Source: Evansella halocellulosilytica (GTDB lineage Bacteria > Bacillota > Bacilli > Bacillales > Salisediminibacteriaceae). From it: a stretch of DNA of 64,000 nucleotides. How positions within the stretch are numbered: position 1 is the first letter of the stretch; every line of letters starts with the position of its first letter. This document shows, piece by piece, positions 35,105-43,109 of this stretch. The stretch covers positions 1,708,039 through 1,772,038 of the forward strand of contig NZ_NIST01000001.1 of assembly GCF_002335745.1 (NCBI RefSeq), read 5' to 3'. The notes beneath the pieces were generated by a model. The model ran no database searches. It was not told where the DNA came from and saw only the letters and a program-made list of their open reading frames with translations. The translations under genes and the position numbers were made by a program.

Positions 35105-36496
35105 ATGACGAAACCGAACATTCCTGTAGAAAAAAATCAATTAATTGAGGTCACCTTTGAAGATTTAACTCACGACGGAGCGGGTGTAGCAAAAATTAGC
35201 GGTTATCCGTTGTTTGTTCCCCGTGCTCTTCCTGGAGAAACGGGAAAAATTAAAGTCGTGAAAACGAAGAAGAATTTTGGCTACGGACGATTATTGGAAA
35301 TAACTGAGGAAAGTCAAGACCGCGCCGAACCACCATGTCCGATTTTTGAACGGTGCGGCGGCTGTCAGCTTCAGCATTTAAGCTATGAAGGACAGCTTAA
35401 GCAAAAAGAAAAATATGTCCGAGAAGTGTTAGCCCGTATTGGTGGTCTCACGCAAGTAAAAGTCCACCCGACAATTGGAATGGACGAGCCGTGGCGCTAC
35501 CGTAATAAAGCACAAGTACCTGTCGGCGAAGATAGAGGAAAGATCATTGCTGGTTTTTACGCTGAGCGAAGTCATCGCATCGTTGATATGCCGAGCTGTG
35601 CGATCCAGCATGAATTGAACGATGATGTCGTTCAAGTCGTCAAAAAAATTGCGAAAAAGTATGGCATTCGCGGCTATGACGATGAAAAACATAAAGGAAC
35701 CCTTCGTCACATTGTCAGCAGGCACGGGAAAACGACCGATGAGCTAATGGTTGTCCTCGTCACGAAAGGGAAAGAACTCCCGAACAAAAAGAACATCATT
35801 GAGGATATACGAAACGAGCTGCCAAACGTCAAATCAATTGTGCAAAACATGAATCCGAAGCGTACAAACGTTATTTTTGGTGATAAAACGGAAGTCCTTT
35901 GGGGTACTGAAGTTATTCACGATTATATCGGTAATATTAAATTTGCCATCTCAGCACGTTCGTTTTATCAAGTAAATCCTGTTCAAACGAAGGTGTTGTA
36001 TGAGAAGGCGCTTGAATATGCGGACTTGTCTGGAAGTGAAACAGTCATTGATGCTTATTGCGGGATTGGAACGATCAGCCTATTCTTAGCGAAACAGGCG
36101 AAAAAAGTGTTAGGAGTAGAAATCGTTCCTGAAGCCATATCGGATGCGAAAAAAAATGCGAAGCTGAACGGCATCGAAAACGTTGATTTTGCTGTTGGGG
36201 AAGCAGAAAAAGTGATGCCATGGTGGTATGCTCAAGGTGTCCGTCCAGAAGTGGTCGTCGTCGATCCGCCGCGTAAAGGCTGCGACGAATCACTGCTCGA
36301 AACGATGGTAAACATGAATCCGGAGCGGATCGTCTACGTATCATGCAACCCGTCAACACTTGCCCGCGACTTAAAATACCTTCAAGCAAACGGCTACGAA
36401 ACGAAGGAAGTTCAACCCGTCGACATGTTCCCACAGACAAATCACGTTGAGTGCGTCTCGCAGATAGTTTTAAAAGAAGAAGCAGGAACCCAATAA
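35105..36496 (+). CDS. rlmCD: 23S rRNA (uracil-5-)-methyltransferase RlmCD, 3' end replaced by an integrated element
   Basis: A 463-residue SAM-dependent RNA m5U methyltransferase. TRAM domain near residues 10-70 ([21 protein letters not shown]), Fe-S cysteines [14 protein letters not shown] motif [17 protein letters not shown] and the catalytic cysteine region [15 protein letters not shown]. Start ATG 35105 with GGAAAGG; the open frame extends further upstream without signal. The C terminus [17 protein letters not shown] spans an attachment site: from about 36457 the codons come from the island, while the original end (HVECVAQIVKKTPN) lies at 59893-59937. Catalytic parts are intact, so activity is probably kept. 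Confidence 0.93.
   Translation: MTKPNIPVEKNQLIEVTFEDLTHDGAGVAKISGYPLFVPRALPGETGKIKVVKTKKNFGYGRLLEITEESQDRAEPPCPIFERCGGCQLQHLSYEGQLKQKEKYVREVLARIGGLTQVKVHPTIGMDEPWRYRNKAQVPVGEDRGKIIAGFYAERSHRIVDMPSCAIQHELNDDVVQVVKKIAKKYGIRGYDDEKHKGTLRHIVSRHGKTTDELMVVLVTKGKELPNKKNIIEDIRNELPNVKSIVQNMNPKRTNVIFGDKTEVLWGTEVIHDYIGNIKFAISARSFYQVNPVQTKVLYEKALEYADLSGSETVIDAYCGIGTISLFLAKQAKKVLGVEIVPEAISDAKKNAKLNGIENVDFAVGEAEKVMPWWYAQGVRPEVVVVDPPRKGCDESLLETMVNMNPERIVYVSCNPSTLARDLKYLQANGYETKEVQPVDMFPQTNHVECVSQIVLKEEAGTQ
36438..36456. repeat. Left attachment site (attL) of the island in rlmCD
   Basis: CAAATCACGTTGAGTGCGT matches the right-end CAAGCCATGTTGAGTGCGT (59888-59906) at 16 of 19 positions, with 11 identical bases at the 3' side (GTTGAGTGCGT, 36446-36456). 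The exact crossover dinucleotide is not determined. Confidence 0.75.
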
Positions 36497-36511
36497 GGGT
36501 TTCCTGCTTCT
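36477..36511. terminator. Bidirectional hairpin over the rlmCD stop
   Basis: AGAAGCAGGAACCC pairs with GGGTTTCCTGCTTCT (one extra T) around AATAA, which is the stop codon. It terminates rlmCD and the convergent recombinase gene and comes from the island. Confidence 0.75.
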
Positions 36512-37991
36512 ATTCAATTGTTGTTGGTGCGGAAAATCGATAGTGAATTCTTATCGTACCATCTTCTTTAACATCAATCCGATTTATCAAACGGTGTAAG
36601 ATGTCAGAAGTTAGTTCATCAAAGTTAAGAAAGTGAAGTAGCTCCTGTTTTAGCTTGTCGATATTATCGACTAGCTGTTCCTTGTCTATTGACGAAACCA
36701 ATTTACTCTGTTTCATCACTAAGTCATTAATCTCAATATTATTAGCTTCTACATTGTCACGATAATCTTCATGTGTGATAAGTTCATCAGCCAGCATATT
36801 GACAAATTTTCTTTTTCTATTTCTTAAAATTTCAATTTGTTTTGTGACCTTGTTAATTTGTTTTTGAATGCTGACTTTTGACTTTTTAGACTTTACCTCA
36901 AGTTGCTTAATATAATGTTCCTTATCAATTTTGTTAACTAATGTGTTAATGTCCGACAAGATTGTATTTTTAAGGACTTTTTCCTTTACGGCGTGGTGAG
37001 TGCAGGCTTTACTACCATGACGTGCATAATTTCCACAGATATATCCTTTTCTATTGCTTCGATACCACAATGCCTTACCACAGTCATTACAATACAAGAT
37101 GTTTGTGAACAGGTGTTTCTTCGGTGCAGTAATATACTTAGTTCTTATTTTCATCTGGTTTTGCACAGCGTTGAAAATATCTCTTGGGATAATGGCTTCA
37201 TGTGCATCCTTTTGTATTATTTGATCATCAGGTTCAATTTGTTTTCGTTTTTTGCTTGTAACGCTAACTGTGGTGGTTCGTCCTTGCACTAAGTCACCAG
37301 CATAATGAGGATTGCTAAGAATAAGTTTTATTGTGGAATCATTCCACTTATCCCCTGCATTCTTTTTTCCTGCAGACTCTGCTGGTGTGGGTATATCATC
37401 ATTGTACAGGCGTCTGGCTATACTTTGTCGTCCGCTTCCGTTAAGGTATTCATTAAAAATTCTTCTAACCACTTCAGGAGTATCGTCGTCCTTAATGGAT
37501 AATTTGCCGTCCTTAACTTCATACCCATAGGGAGCTATTGAGCCTTTAAATAAGCCTTTATTAGCCCTAGTTCTAAGTGTTTCCTTTACACGGTTACTAG
37601 TGTTTTGTGACTCCTGTTCATACATCCAAGCATATAGCCCAAACATGTTTGTATTTCCATCTAAAGTGTTAATTGCATTGTCCAAAGTGATGATGTGGAT
37701 ACCTTGATTCTCGCATAAATTTTTGATTTTATACGATAACTCTCCATTACGGGCTAAGCGAGAAAGCTCTTTTGCTAAAATGATATCAAATCTTTTATCT
37801 TGGGCATCGTCGATCATTTTTTGAAGGTTTTTTCGTTTGGCCGTAGTTCCAGTTTGGACATCTACGTAGAACTCATAGATGTCCCACCCCTTTTCTTCAA
37901 TATACCTGTAGAAAAGATCTTGTTGGTATTTTAATGAAGCTTTTTGTTCTTCTTTGTCAGTTGAAACTCGAATATATACTGCACATCTCAT
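36510..37991 (-). CDS. Large serine recombinase 1
   Basis: 493 residues. N-terminal resolvase domain with the catalytic serine in MRCAVYIRVSTDKEEQ (S10) and the family arginines in AKELSRLARNGELSYK; recombinase domain PYGYEVKDGKLSI ... IARRLYNDDIPTP and SNPHYAGDLVQGR; zinc ribbon LYCNDCGKALW ... GYICGNYARHGSKACTHH; then a long coiled coil (KKSKVSIQKQINKVTKQIEI). All elements of an active large serine integrase are present. It is nearest the left end, so the best candidate for rlmCD integration. Its ATG overlaps the stop of a 57-aa ORF (ATGA), indicating translational coupling. Confidence 0.92.
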   Translation of the reverse strand: MRCAVYIRVSTDKEEQKASLKYQQDLFYRYIEEKGWDIYEFYVDVQTGTTAKRKNLQKMIDDAQDKRFDIILAKELSRLARNGELSYKIKNLCENQGIHIITLDNAINTLDGNTNMFGLYAWMYEQESQNTSNRVKETLRTRANKGLFKGSIAPYGYEVKDGKLSIKDDDTPEVVRRIFNEYLNGSGRQSIARRLYNDDIPTPAESAGKKNAGDKWNDSTIKLILSNPHYAGDLVQGRTTTVSVTSKKRKQIEPDDQIIQKDAHEAIIPRDIFNAVQNQMKIRTKYITAPKKHLFTNILYCNDCGKALWYRSNRKGYICGNYARHGSKACTHHAVKEKVLKNTILSDINTLVNKIDKEHYIKQLEVKSKKSKVSIQKQINKVTKQIEILRNRKRKFVNMLADELITHEDYRDNVEANNIEINDLVMKQSKLVSSIDKEQLVDNIDKLKQELLHFLNFDELTSDILHRLINRIDVKEDGTIRIHYRFSAPTTIE

Positions 37992-38161
37992 ATTTCATCT
38001 AATCCTTCCCATGTTTTTTGAGATGTAGCAGTGTTTACCTTATCTGCATTATTGACAATCTCATCGATTTTATTATTGATAATGGAATTCATTAGCTCAT
38101 TAAACGCAATTTTGGGGTCAGTATACATACGTTCTGCAACAGTTTTAATTCTTCTGCTCAT
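37988..38161 (-). CDS. Small ORF between recombinase genes (57 aa)
   Basis: MSRRIKTVAERMYTDPKIAF and the rest (FNELMNSIINNKIDEIVNNADKV) encode a 57-residue helical protein. It overlaps the end of the short resolvase-like gene by 17 bases and shares ATGA with recombinase 1. This tight packing argues for a real gene, possibly a recombination directionality or DNA-binding factor. No family recognised. Confidence 0.65.
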   Translation of the reverse strand: MSRRIKTVAERMYTDPKIAFNELMNSIINNKIDEIVNNADKVNTATSQKTWEGLDEI

Positions 38162-38504
38162 CGCTACTAGTCCCCTTTAGATCCTCCAAAATAACCAAAT
38201 CAACACCATGTTTTTTAAACCACTTTCTTATATAAAATATATGGGAACTGTCCCGGGATAATCTTTCGATAGTATCAATAACGACCTTATTAATAACTCC
38301 TTTTTCAACAAGTAAAGATAATTCATGGAATGCCGGTCTTTCAAATGGAAGAGTAGCACCTGAAACACCAACGTCTTTAAAGGACAATAACGTATTGGAA
38401 TTATTGGGAAAATACCCCTCTACCTTTCGTTGTTGATTTGTAATGTTCACTTTCTCCTTGGTAGCTGATCTATAATAATTTGCAACTGTATAAACTGTTT
38501 TCAT
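38145..38504 (-). CDS. Short resolvase-domain protein lacking the catalytic serine
   Basis: 119 residues from ATG 38504 (MKTVYTVANYYRSATKEKVN), with AAAGGA upstream. Only the resolvase N-terminal domain is present: FKDVGVSGATLPFERPAFHELSLLVEKGVINKVVIDTIERLSRDS. At the active-site position the usual R-V-S-T reads R-S-A-T, so the nucleophilic serine appears replaced by alanine (unless the register shifts by one). No recombinase domain or zinc ribbon follows. It may be a regulatory partner of the active recombinases in the same operon. Confidence 0.75.
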   Translation of the reverse strand: MKTVYTVANYYRSATKEKVNITNQQRKVEGYFPNNSNTLLSFKDVGVSGATLPFERPAFHELSLLVEKGVINKVVIDTIERLSRDSSHIFYIRKWFKKHGVDLVILEDLKGTSSDEQKN

Positions 38505-38556
38505 TCTAAAAATCCTTTCGTCATTTATTAATTGATTCAAATAATTTCAAAATAAA

Positions 38557-38604
38557 AAATCCGCAAAGAATTTAGCCATGTGAATGGCAAAACTTTGCGG
38601 ATTT
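38557..38604 (-). terminator. Strong hairpin terminator (minus strand)
   Basis: AAATCCGCAAAG pairs exactly with CTTTGCGGATTT; on the minus strand the stem is followed by TTTTTATTTTG. It separates the upstream minus-strand ORFs from the resolvase-like operon. Confidence 0.85.
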
Positions 38605-38655
38605 CGCTTTTTACATATTAATTTTATTTTCCCTTATTGAAGGGGGAGTGTTACT

Positions 38656-38808
38656 TTAACTATAAATTTGATTTCGGTAATCTTCGAGGTAAATTCTTAG
38701 TTCCCTTTCAAAAGCAAGTTGTTTTTTATTAATAAGTTGTCTTTCACGTTGTAAGTTGCGGTTTATCCTCATATAAGATACAACTTTTTTGGACTTTTTC
38801 TCTGTCAC
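38656..38808 (-). CDS. Possible small basic protein (50 aa)
   Basis: GTG at 38808 opens a 50-residue ORF (MTEKKSKKVVSYMRINRNLQ, then RQLINKKQLAFERELRIYLEDYRNQIYS), helical and highly charged. GGAAAGG lies about 12 bases upstream, and the strong terminator at 38557-38604 follows. No family recognised. Confidence 0.4.
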   Translation of the reverse strand: MTEKKSKKVVSYMRINRNLQRERQLINKKQLAFERELRIYLEDYRNQIYS

Positions 38809-39394
38809 TTTATCACAGCCTTTCCTGTTGTTTTGTAAATTAGGTTGTTGCGGAATACATTGTAGCTTCGGATCGTAATATTTGAAGTCTTTTTTTAAAA
38901 AAATAAGATTTTTTATGAAAGGTTATCTATTCTTCATGAGATTATCTGGATTAGAACACGTACCTTCTGTAATAATCCTTATCCCTATCAAATTGAATAT
39001 ATTTCTACTATTAGTGAGATAATGATAATAAGTTGTTCAGGTGGGTATCACCTTGGGTAAACATTTATCTCTCAGGTGAATGTCCACTCTTAATTTGAAT
39101 TTAGCGATCAAAAGTAGGCTTCTCATTAATTTTTCGAATTTTTGAGAAGCCTCTTTTGATGGTTGCTTCACTCTCATTCTCGACAATTGGTTCAGATCCA
39201 TATAGCTTTGTATCTTTTGTATAAATGTTCGATTTTCTGACCAGAATGAAAATATAGCTTTCGGTAATTTAACCATCGAAGTATCCTTCGCTGTTTGGAA
39301 AATCGAATGGTTACCCCCAAAAGGCCTTGAGAATAAGGGTTTTTGGGAGTAAGGGTGTTGTTTTTCATCTTTAGATTAATGAACATTCGGTTGT
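38809..39394. other. Probably decayed sequence between recombinase clusters
   Basis: Two overlapping minus-strand frames (39037-39276, 79 codons; 39192-39386, 64 codons) lack ribosome binding sites and look like fragments (MVKLPKAIFSFWSENRTFIQ; TPKNPYSQGLLGVTIRFSKQ). They may be remnants of one gene split by frameshifts; I cannot name it. Confidence 0.35.
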
Positions 39395-40918
39395 TTAACC
39401 AGTCATATCTTCCTGTCTTTGTATTTTTTCGGTTATATAACCAGTCATATTTTCTAATGATACAAAGGGAGAAAGCCTATAGCTGATTTGTAAGTCCTTA
39501 TTCTTTTCAAAATCAATGATGACTTCTTCAAAGTACATAAGGAACAAAGTCCTTAATTCAATGTTGTGAAAGTTTAAAAGGGACTCTGTAAGCAAGTCTT
39601 GAAATAAATACGGTAGATCTCTATCATCGAGCAATGTATTTATTTCTGTTAACGCGTTATTTATATAGGACATTTCATCCTGTAAATGACGTGCTGTATC
39701 TTTAAAGATATCAGCTAAATGATTGTTCTTTGCTATTTCATCTGCATATAATTTTTCATTTAATAGAACTTTTTCCTGTTGTTTTTTGATTTTATTCTTA
39801 GCCTTGTTTAATTTTATGCACCAGCTTTTAAGTTGCTCCCTTGCAGAAGAAACAAATGAAGGAAGCTGCGAATTCCATTTCTTTTGAAGATTGTTTAGAA
39901 CAGATTGATGAACTTTTGCAATAGGAACTGATACTTTACAACTTAAACATCTGTAAACCAAGTATTTGCCTTTTTTATTTTTCGGCGAATTATCTTTAGC
40001 TGCAAGTTGTGAATGGCAACTTTGACATCTAATAATTCCCCGAAGGTAGTAGGGTGTTTCAAATTTACCGAACCTTTTCTTTAAATCATTCGTTTGTTTT
40101 GCGAGATGAATGATGAGCGGATTAACTATTGGATCATGAACCTGTGTGAACAATTCAATTTCTTCATCTGGTTTCGGTTTACTAATTTCGTAACTTGTCC
40201 TAACATTCCATGCTAAATCACCTGTATATACCTTGTTACTCAAGATATACCCAATAGTACTACCGTTCCAATGTTTAATTTCTTTAGTAGTAATCGAGCT
40301 TTTATTTAATAGATTCGCAATTGATAAATGAGTATGTCCCCAACTTGCTAAATGAAATATTAATTCTACAACTGGGGCATCTTTATTAGGATATAGAACT
40401 CCATTTTCCATATCATACCCTAGAGGGGTTTTGGAACCGGGACGTTTTGGTTGTCCATTTTGCTTTAACAAGACTTCTTGTGCATCCTTTGCACGTGTTG
40501 ATTTAATTTCTGATTCTTCTGCAGCAAAAACAAGTTTAGCTTGTATTAGGGCGTTGTCAGGATCCCATTCTCCTTCATATTGTGTGCTGAAAAATTTAGT
40601 GTTGGGATATTGATATTTAATATGAAGATAGAATTCATTGTAAAAGTCGGTAATACTTCTAGTTATCCTTGATTCCTCATAAAAGCAAATAGCTTCTGCA
40701 CCTGCTTCAATATCTTCAAATACTTTTTGGATACCTTTTCGTTTTAGAACATTGTTATGAAACGCACTTGTAGCCTTGTCTGTTCGCCAATTTATTATTT
40801 CAATGTTTTCTTTATCTGCTAACAATTGTATTTGTTTTTTTTGTATTTCTAAGGAGTGATTACCATCTTGTCTTTTATCCGAATAGCGAAGGTATGCAAT
40901 CCCCTTTATTTTTTTCAT
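39395..40918 (-). CDS. Large serine recombinase 2
   Basis: 507 residues. Resolvase domain with GIAYLRYSDKRQDGNHSLEI (catalytic serine at residue 13) and EAICFYEESRITRSITDFYNEF; recombinase domain TPLGYDMENGVLYPNKDAPV ... SIANLLNKSSITTKEI and SNKVYTGDLAWNVR; zinc ribbon GIIRCQSCHSQLAAKD ... YRCLSCKVSVP; C-terminal coiled coil. Its ATG overlaps the stop codon of recombinase 3 (ATGA at 40915-40918). The two are divergent in sequence, like CcrA/CcrB pairs, and may act together. Confidence 0.9.
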   Translation of the reverse strand: MKKIKGIAYLRYSDKRQDGNHSLEIQKKQIQLLADKENIEIINWRTDKATSAFHNNVLKRKGIQKVFEDIEAGAEAICFYEESRITRSITDFYNEFYLHIKYQYPNTKFFSTQYEGEWDPDNALIQAKLVFAAEESEIKSTRAKDAQEVLLKQNGQPKRPGSKTPLGYDMENGVLYPNKDAPVVELIFHLASWGHTHLSIANLLNKSSITTKEIKHWNGSTIGYILSNKVYTGDLAWNVRTSYEISKPKPDEEIELFTQVHDPIVNPLIIHLAKQTNDLKKRFGKFETPYYLRGIIRCQSCHSQLAAKDNSPKNKKGKYLVYRCLSCKVSVPIAKVHQSVLNNLQKKWNSQLPSFVSSAREQLKSWCIKLNKAKNKIKKQQEKVLLNEKLYADEIAKNNHLADIFKDTARHLQDEMSYINNALTEINTLLDDRDLPYLFQDLLTESLLNFHNIELRTLFLMYFEEVIIDFEKNKDLQISYRLSPFVSLENMTGYITEKIQRQEDMTG

Positions 40919-42303
40919 GATCCGCTCACATCTTTCATGAATTTTGAAAGAAATAAATCAACGCTTACATAGTTTTCATGAATAGTAACCTTATCAACTA
41001 ATAGCTCCACCAATTTAATAAAATCTTGTTCAGAAAAAGTAACATCCATTTTAGATAACAAACTATTAACTTCCTTAGTATCATGTTTAAGTGCTTCTAG
41101 TCTCGACTGATCATGGCTTAATTGTTTATACTTGTCTTTTAAAATTGTTATTTTATCAATAAGTGGATCCATTAATGATTTGTTGTCCAAGCCAAGGGTG
41201 CATAGTTTTAAAGAATATTTTAAATAATCTTCACTAATGTTTTCTAAATTGCGTGACAAACTATTCTCTTGTTTTTTTATGCCATCTATAATTAATCTTT
41301 TAGCTACAGTAGGGGTAATCGTTTTTGCGTTTTCCTCTACAGTCTGTTTGACAATCTGATTTACTTCTTCCACATTAATGGATACCCGTCTGTGGTTTGA
41401 GCTGCAAACATAGTAGCCAATATCAAACAACTCTTGTTTCTTATGCTTCATTTGTTTCCCGCAACTACCACAAAACGGAATAATCATACGCTGTTTACTA
41501 AGTTCTAATATTTTGATTTGGTATTTATCATAAAAAACATCTAATTGTTTTCGAGCTGCAAGAAATGTTTCCAAGGTGACTATAGGTTCAACATGTGCCA
41601 GTTCTTGAAAGCCATTTTTTGTTTCTAAATGTGCAGTATAAAAAGGATTTGATAGTATTTTAAGAATCCTTTCAGGGTTTTTTATGACTTTCTTATGTTG
41701 AACGAGTAAGTTAAAGAATCCATCTTCATTTTGAACCGAACTAAAGTCAATGAATAAGGACCTGATATGGTCCCGTTTCTGTTGATCAATTATGAATGTT
41801 ACTTGATCTTGATCCTTTTTTCGTTTGTAACCATAAATATTTGTCGGGAACTGTTTTCTAGCATCAGCTGTACGTGTGCGGATATTTTCTCCTTCCATCT
41901 GACCGAATATCGCATAAAATGCTTCCAAAGCTAACTTATTACTAAATGGTGGTTCATCACTTGCCGTGAAAACAACGTTAACACCATGTTCGATAAATAT
42001 TTTTGTAATATCAGCTCCCTCGTAAAAATTTCGATAGATTCGGTCTCGTTTGTAAAAAATAACACTATCAACTTTATTGGATTGAATTAAACGTATTAGT
42101 TCCATAAGCTTTTCTCTTTTAGACATATGGAGTTTAAGAGCTGATACGTCATGGTCATTTAAATAGGTGATATACTCTTCATCACCGCGGTAACCTTCAG
42201 ATTTTAGATATCTCTGTGCTGCTGAATTTTGTAATTCAAGACTTTGATTTGCCGAGCTAACACGGTTATAGACAATAATTAATTTCTCTTCTTTCATTTT
42301 CAT
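40915..42303 (-). CDS. Large serine recombinase 3
   Basis: 462 residues. IIVYNRVSSANQSLELQNSA holds the catalytic serine; SVIFYKRDRIYRNFYEGADI the arginine motif; FPTNIYGYKRKKDQDQV and LSNPFYTAHLETKNGF the recombinase domain; MIIPFCGSCGKQMKHKKQ ... YYVCSSNHRR the zinc ribbon; then coiled coil. First gene of the pair with recombinase 2. It is preceded by a 56-aa ORF whose TGA overlaps its ATG. Confidence 0.9.
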   Translation of the reverse strand: MKMKEEKLIIVYNRVSSANQSLELQNSAAQRYLKSEGYRGDEEYITYLNDHDVSALKLHMSKREKLMELIRLIQSNKVDSVIFYKRDRIYRNFYEGADITKIFIEHGVNVVFTASDEPPFSNKLALEAFYAIFGQMEGENIRTRTADARKQFPTNIYGYKRKKDQDQVTFIIDQQKRDHIRSLFIDFSSVQNEDGFFNLLVQHKKVIKNPERILKILSNPFYTAHLETKNGFQELAHVEPIVTLETFLAARKQLDVFYDKYQIKILELSKQRMIIPFCGSCGKQMKHKKQELFDIGYYVCSSNHRRVSINVEEVNQIVKQTVEENAKTITPTVAKRLIIDGIKKQENSLSRNLENISEDYLKYSLKLCTLGLDNKSLMDPLIDKITILKDKYKQLSHDQSRLEALKHDTKEVNSLLSKMDVTFSEQDFIKLVELLVDKVTIHENYVSVDLFLSKFMKDVSGS

Positions 42304-42470
42304 ATCCTTTCATTATCTTTTTCACTAATTAATACAGACCGAAGCTTTAAATCACTTTTTGAAACATGCTCAAGAAGAGTTTTTTCAATTAAGCGTTGTA
42401 ACCATATTTCTGAATCTGTTGCTAATTCTTCGGAGTAAGTTACTTTTACTACCCTACATTGTTCGTTCAT
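42300..42470 (-). CDS. Small ORF upstream of recombinase 3 (56 aa)
   Basis: MNEQCRVVKVTYSEELATDS, then EIWLQRLIEKTLLEHVSKSDLKLRSVL. ATG 42470 follows GGAGGGATTAAT, a strong site, and the stop overlaps the ATG of recombinase 3. Helical small protein, unrecognised; a role in recombination control is inferred from coupling. Confidence 0.65.
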   Translation of the reverse strand: MNEQCRVVKVTYSEELATDSEIWLQRLIEKTLLEHVSKSDLKLRSVLISEKDNERI

Positions 42471-42541
42471 TATTAATCCCTCCAGTGGAAATGATTTGTA
42501 TCATCTTTGACTCGAAGGGCTTCTTTTATACTGTTAGTAAG

Positions 42542-42682
42542 TTACTTCACTTTTGAATTTTCATATACATCAAGGGATAATTGAATACTTTGAATTTCAT
42601 TACAGTTAGCATTTTGTCTCAGCTTAACTATTGTCTTTGTTTCATGACCGGGTATTTTTAATTTCTTTATGATTTTGTTCAT
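42542..42682 (-). CDS. Small ORF (46 aa) in the recombinase leader
   Basis: MNKIIKKLKIPGHETKTIVK and then LRQNANCNEIQSIQLSLDVYE. ATG 42682 is preceded by CGGAAGAAAAA. It overlaps the next upstream ORF by 41 bases in another frame. Unrecognised. Confidence 0.45.
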   Translation of the reverse strand: MNKIIKKLKIPGHETKTIVKLRQNANCNEIQSIQLSLDVYENSKVK

Positions 42683-42791
42683 TTTTTCTTCCGTGTTGAT
42701 GGATAAACATATTCATTACAGGCTTGGATATTCCAACGCTCTCGCATTGTTCAAGGCATTGTTTTAGCCAAGTGTTTGATTTACCCTTCAC
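42642..42791 (-). CDS. Small ORF (49 aa), first of the recombinase series
   Basis: GTG 42791 follows AAAGGAGGACACCAAA, one of the strongest ribosome binding sites here. MKGKSNTWLKQCLEQCESVG and then ISKPVMNMFIHQHGRKNEQN. It contains two cysteines. Unrecognised, but the start signal supports translation. Confidence 0.55.
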   Translation of the reverse strand: MKGKSNTWLKQCLEQCESVGISKPVMNMFIHQHGRKNEQNHKEIKNTRS

Positions 42792-43109
42792 TTTGGTGTC
42801 CTCCTTTCCAATCTAATTTCAATGCTCTTGGCCTCAAGCGTTAGTCATCTTACTTTGGATATCTTAATATTCTTATAGGTATAAAGAACTATTTTGTGTA
42901 GGTTATATGAAATAGCTAAGTGATTGGACTATGTAGTTATCTCAGTAAAAACCTATGAAATTATATCTATTATTAAAGTTTTCTAAGTTATTATGATGTA
43001 TAATTATTGTTGGAAATGTCATGGAAATGGCAAGGGGTATTAGGGAAGAATAATTCAATTAATTAATATAAATATATGTTAGATATAGATAACAATGGGG
43101 GCTTTATTA
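42792..43109. other. Divergent promoter region of the island
   Basis: About 320 AT-rich bases between the minus-strand recombinase series and hsdM. A TATAAT (42999-43004) about 105 bases before hsdM is the best -10; no good -35 is seen. No genes. Confidence 0.45.
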
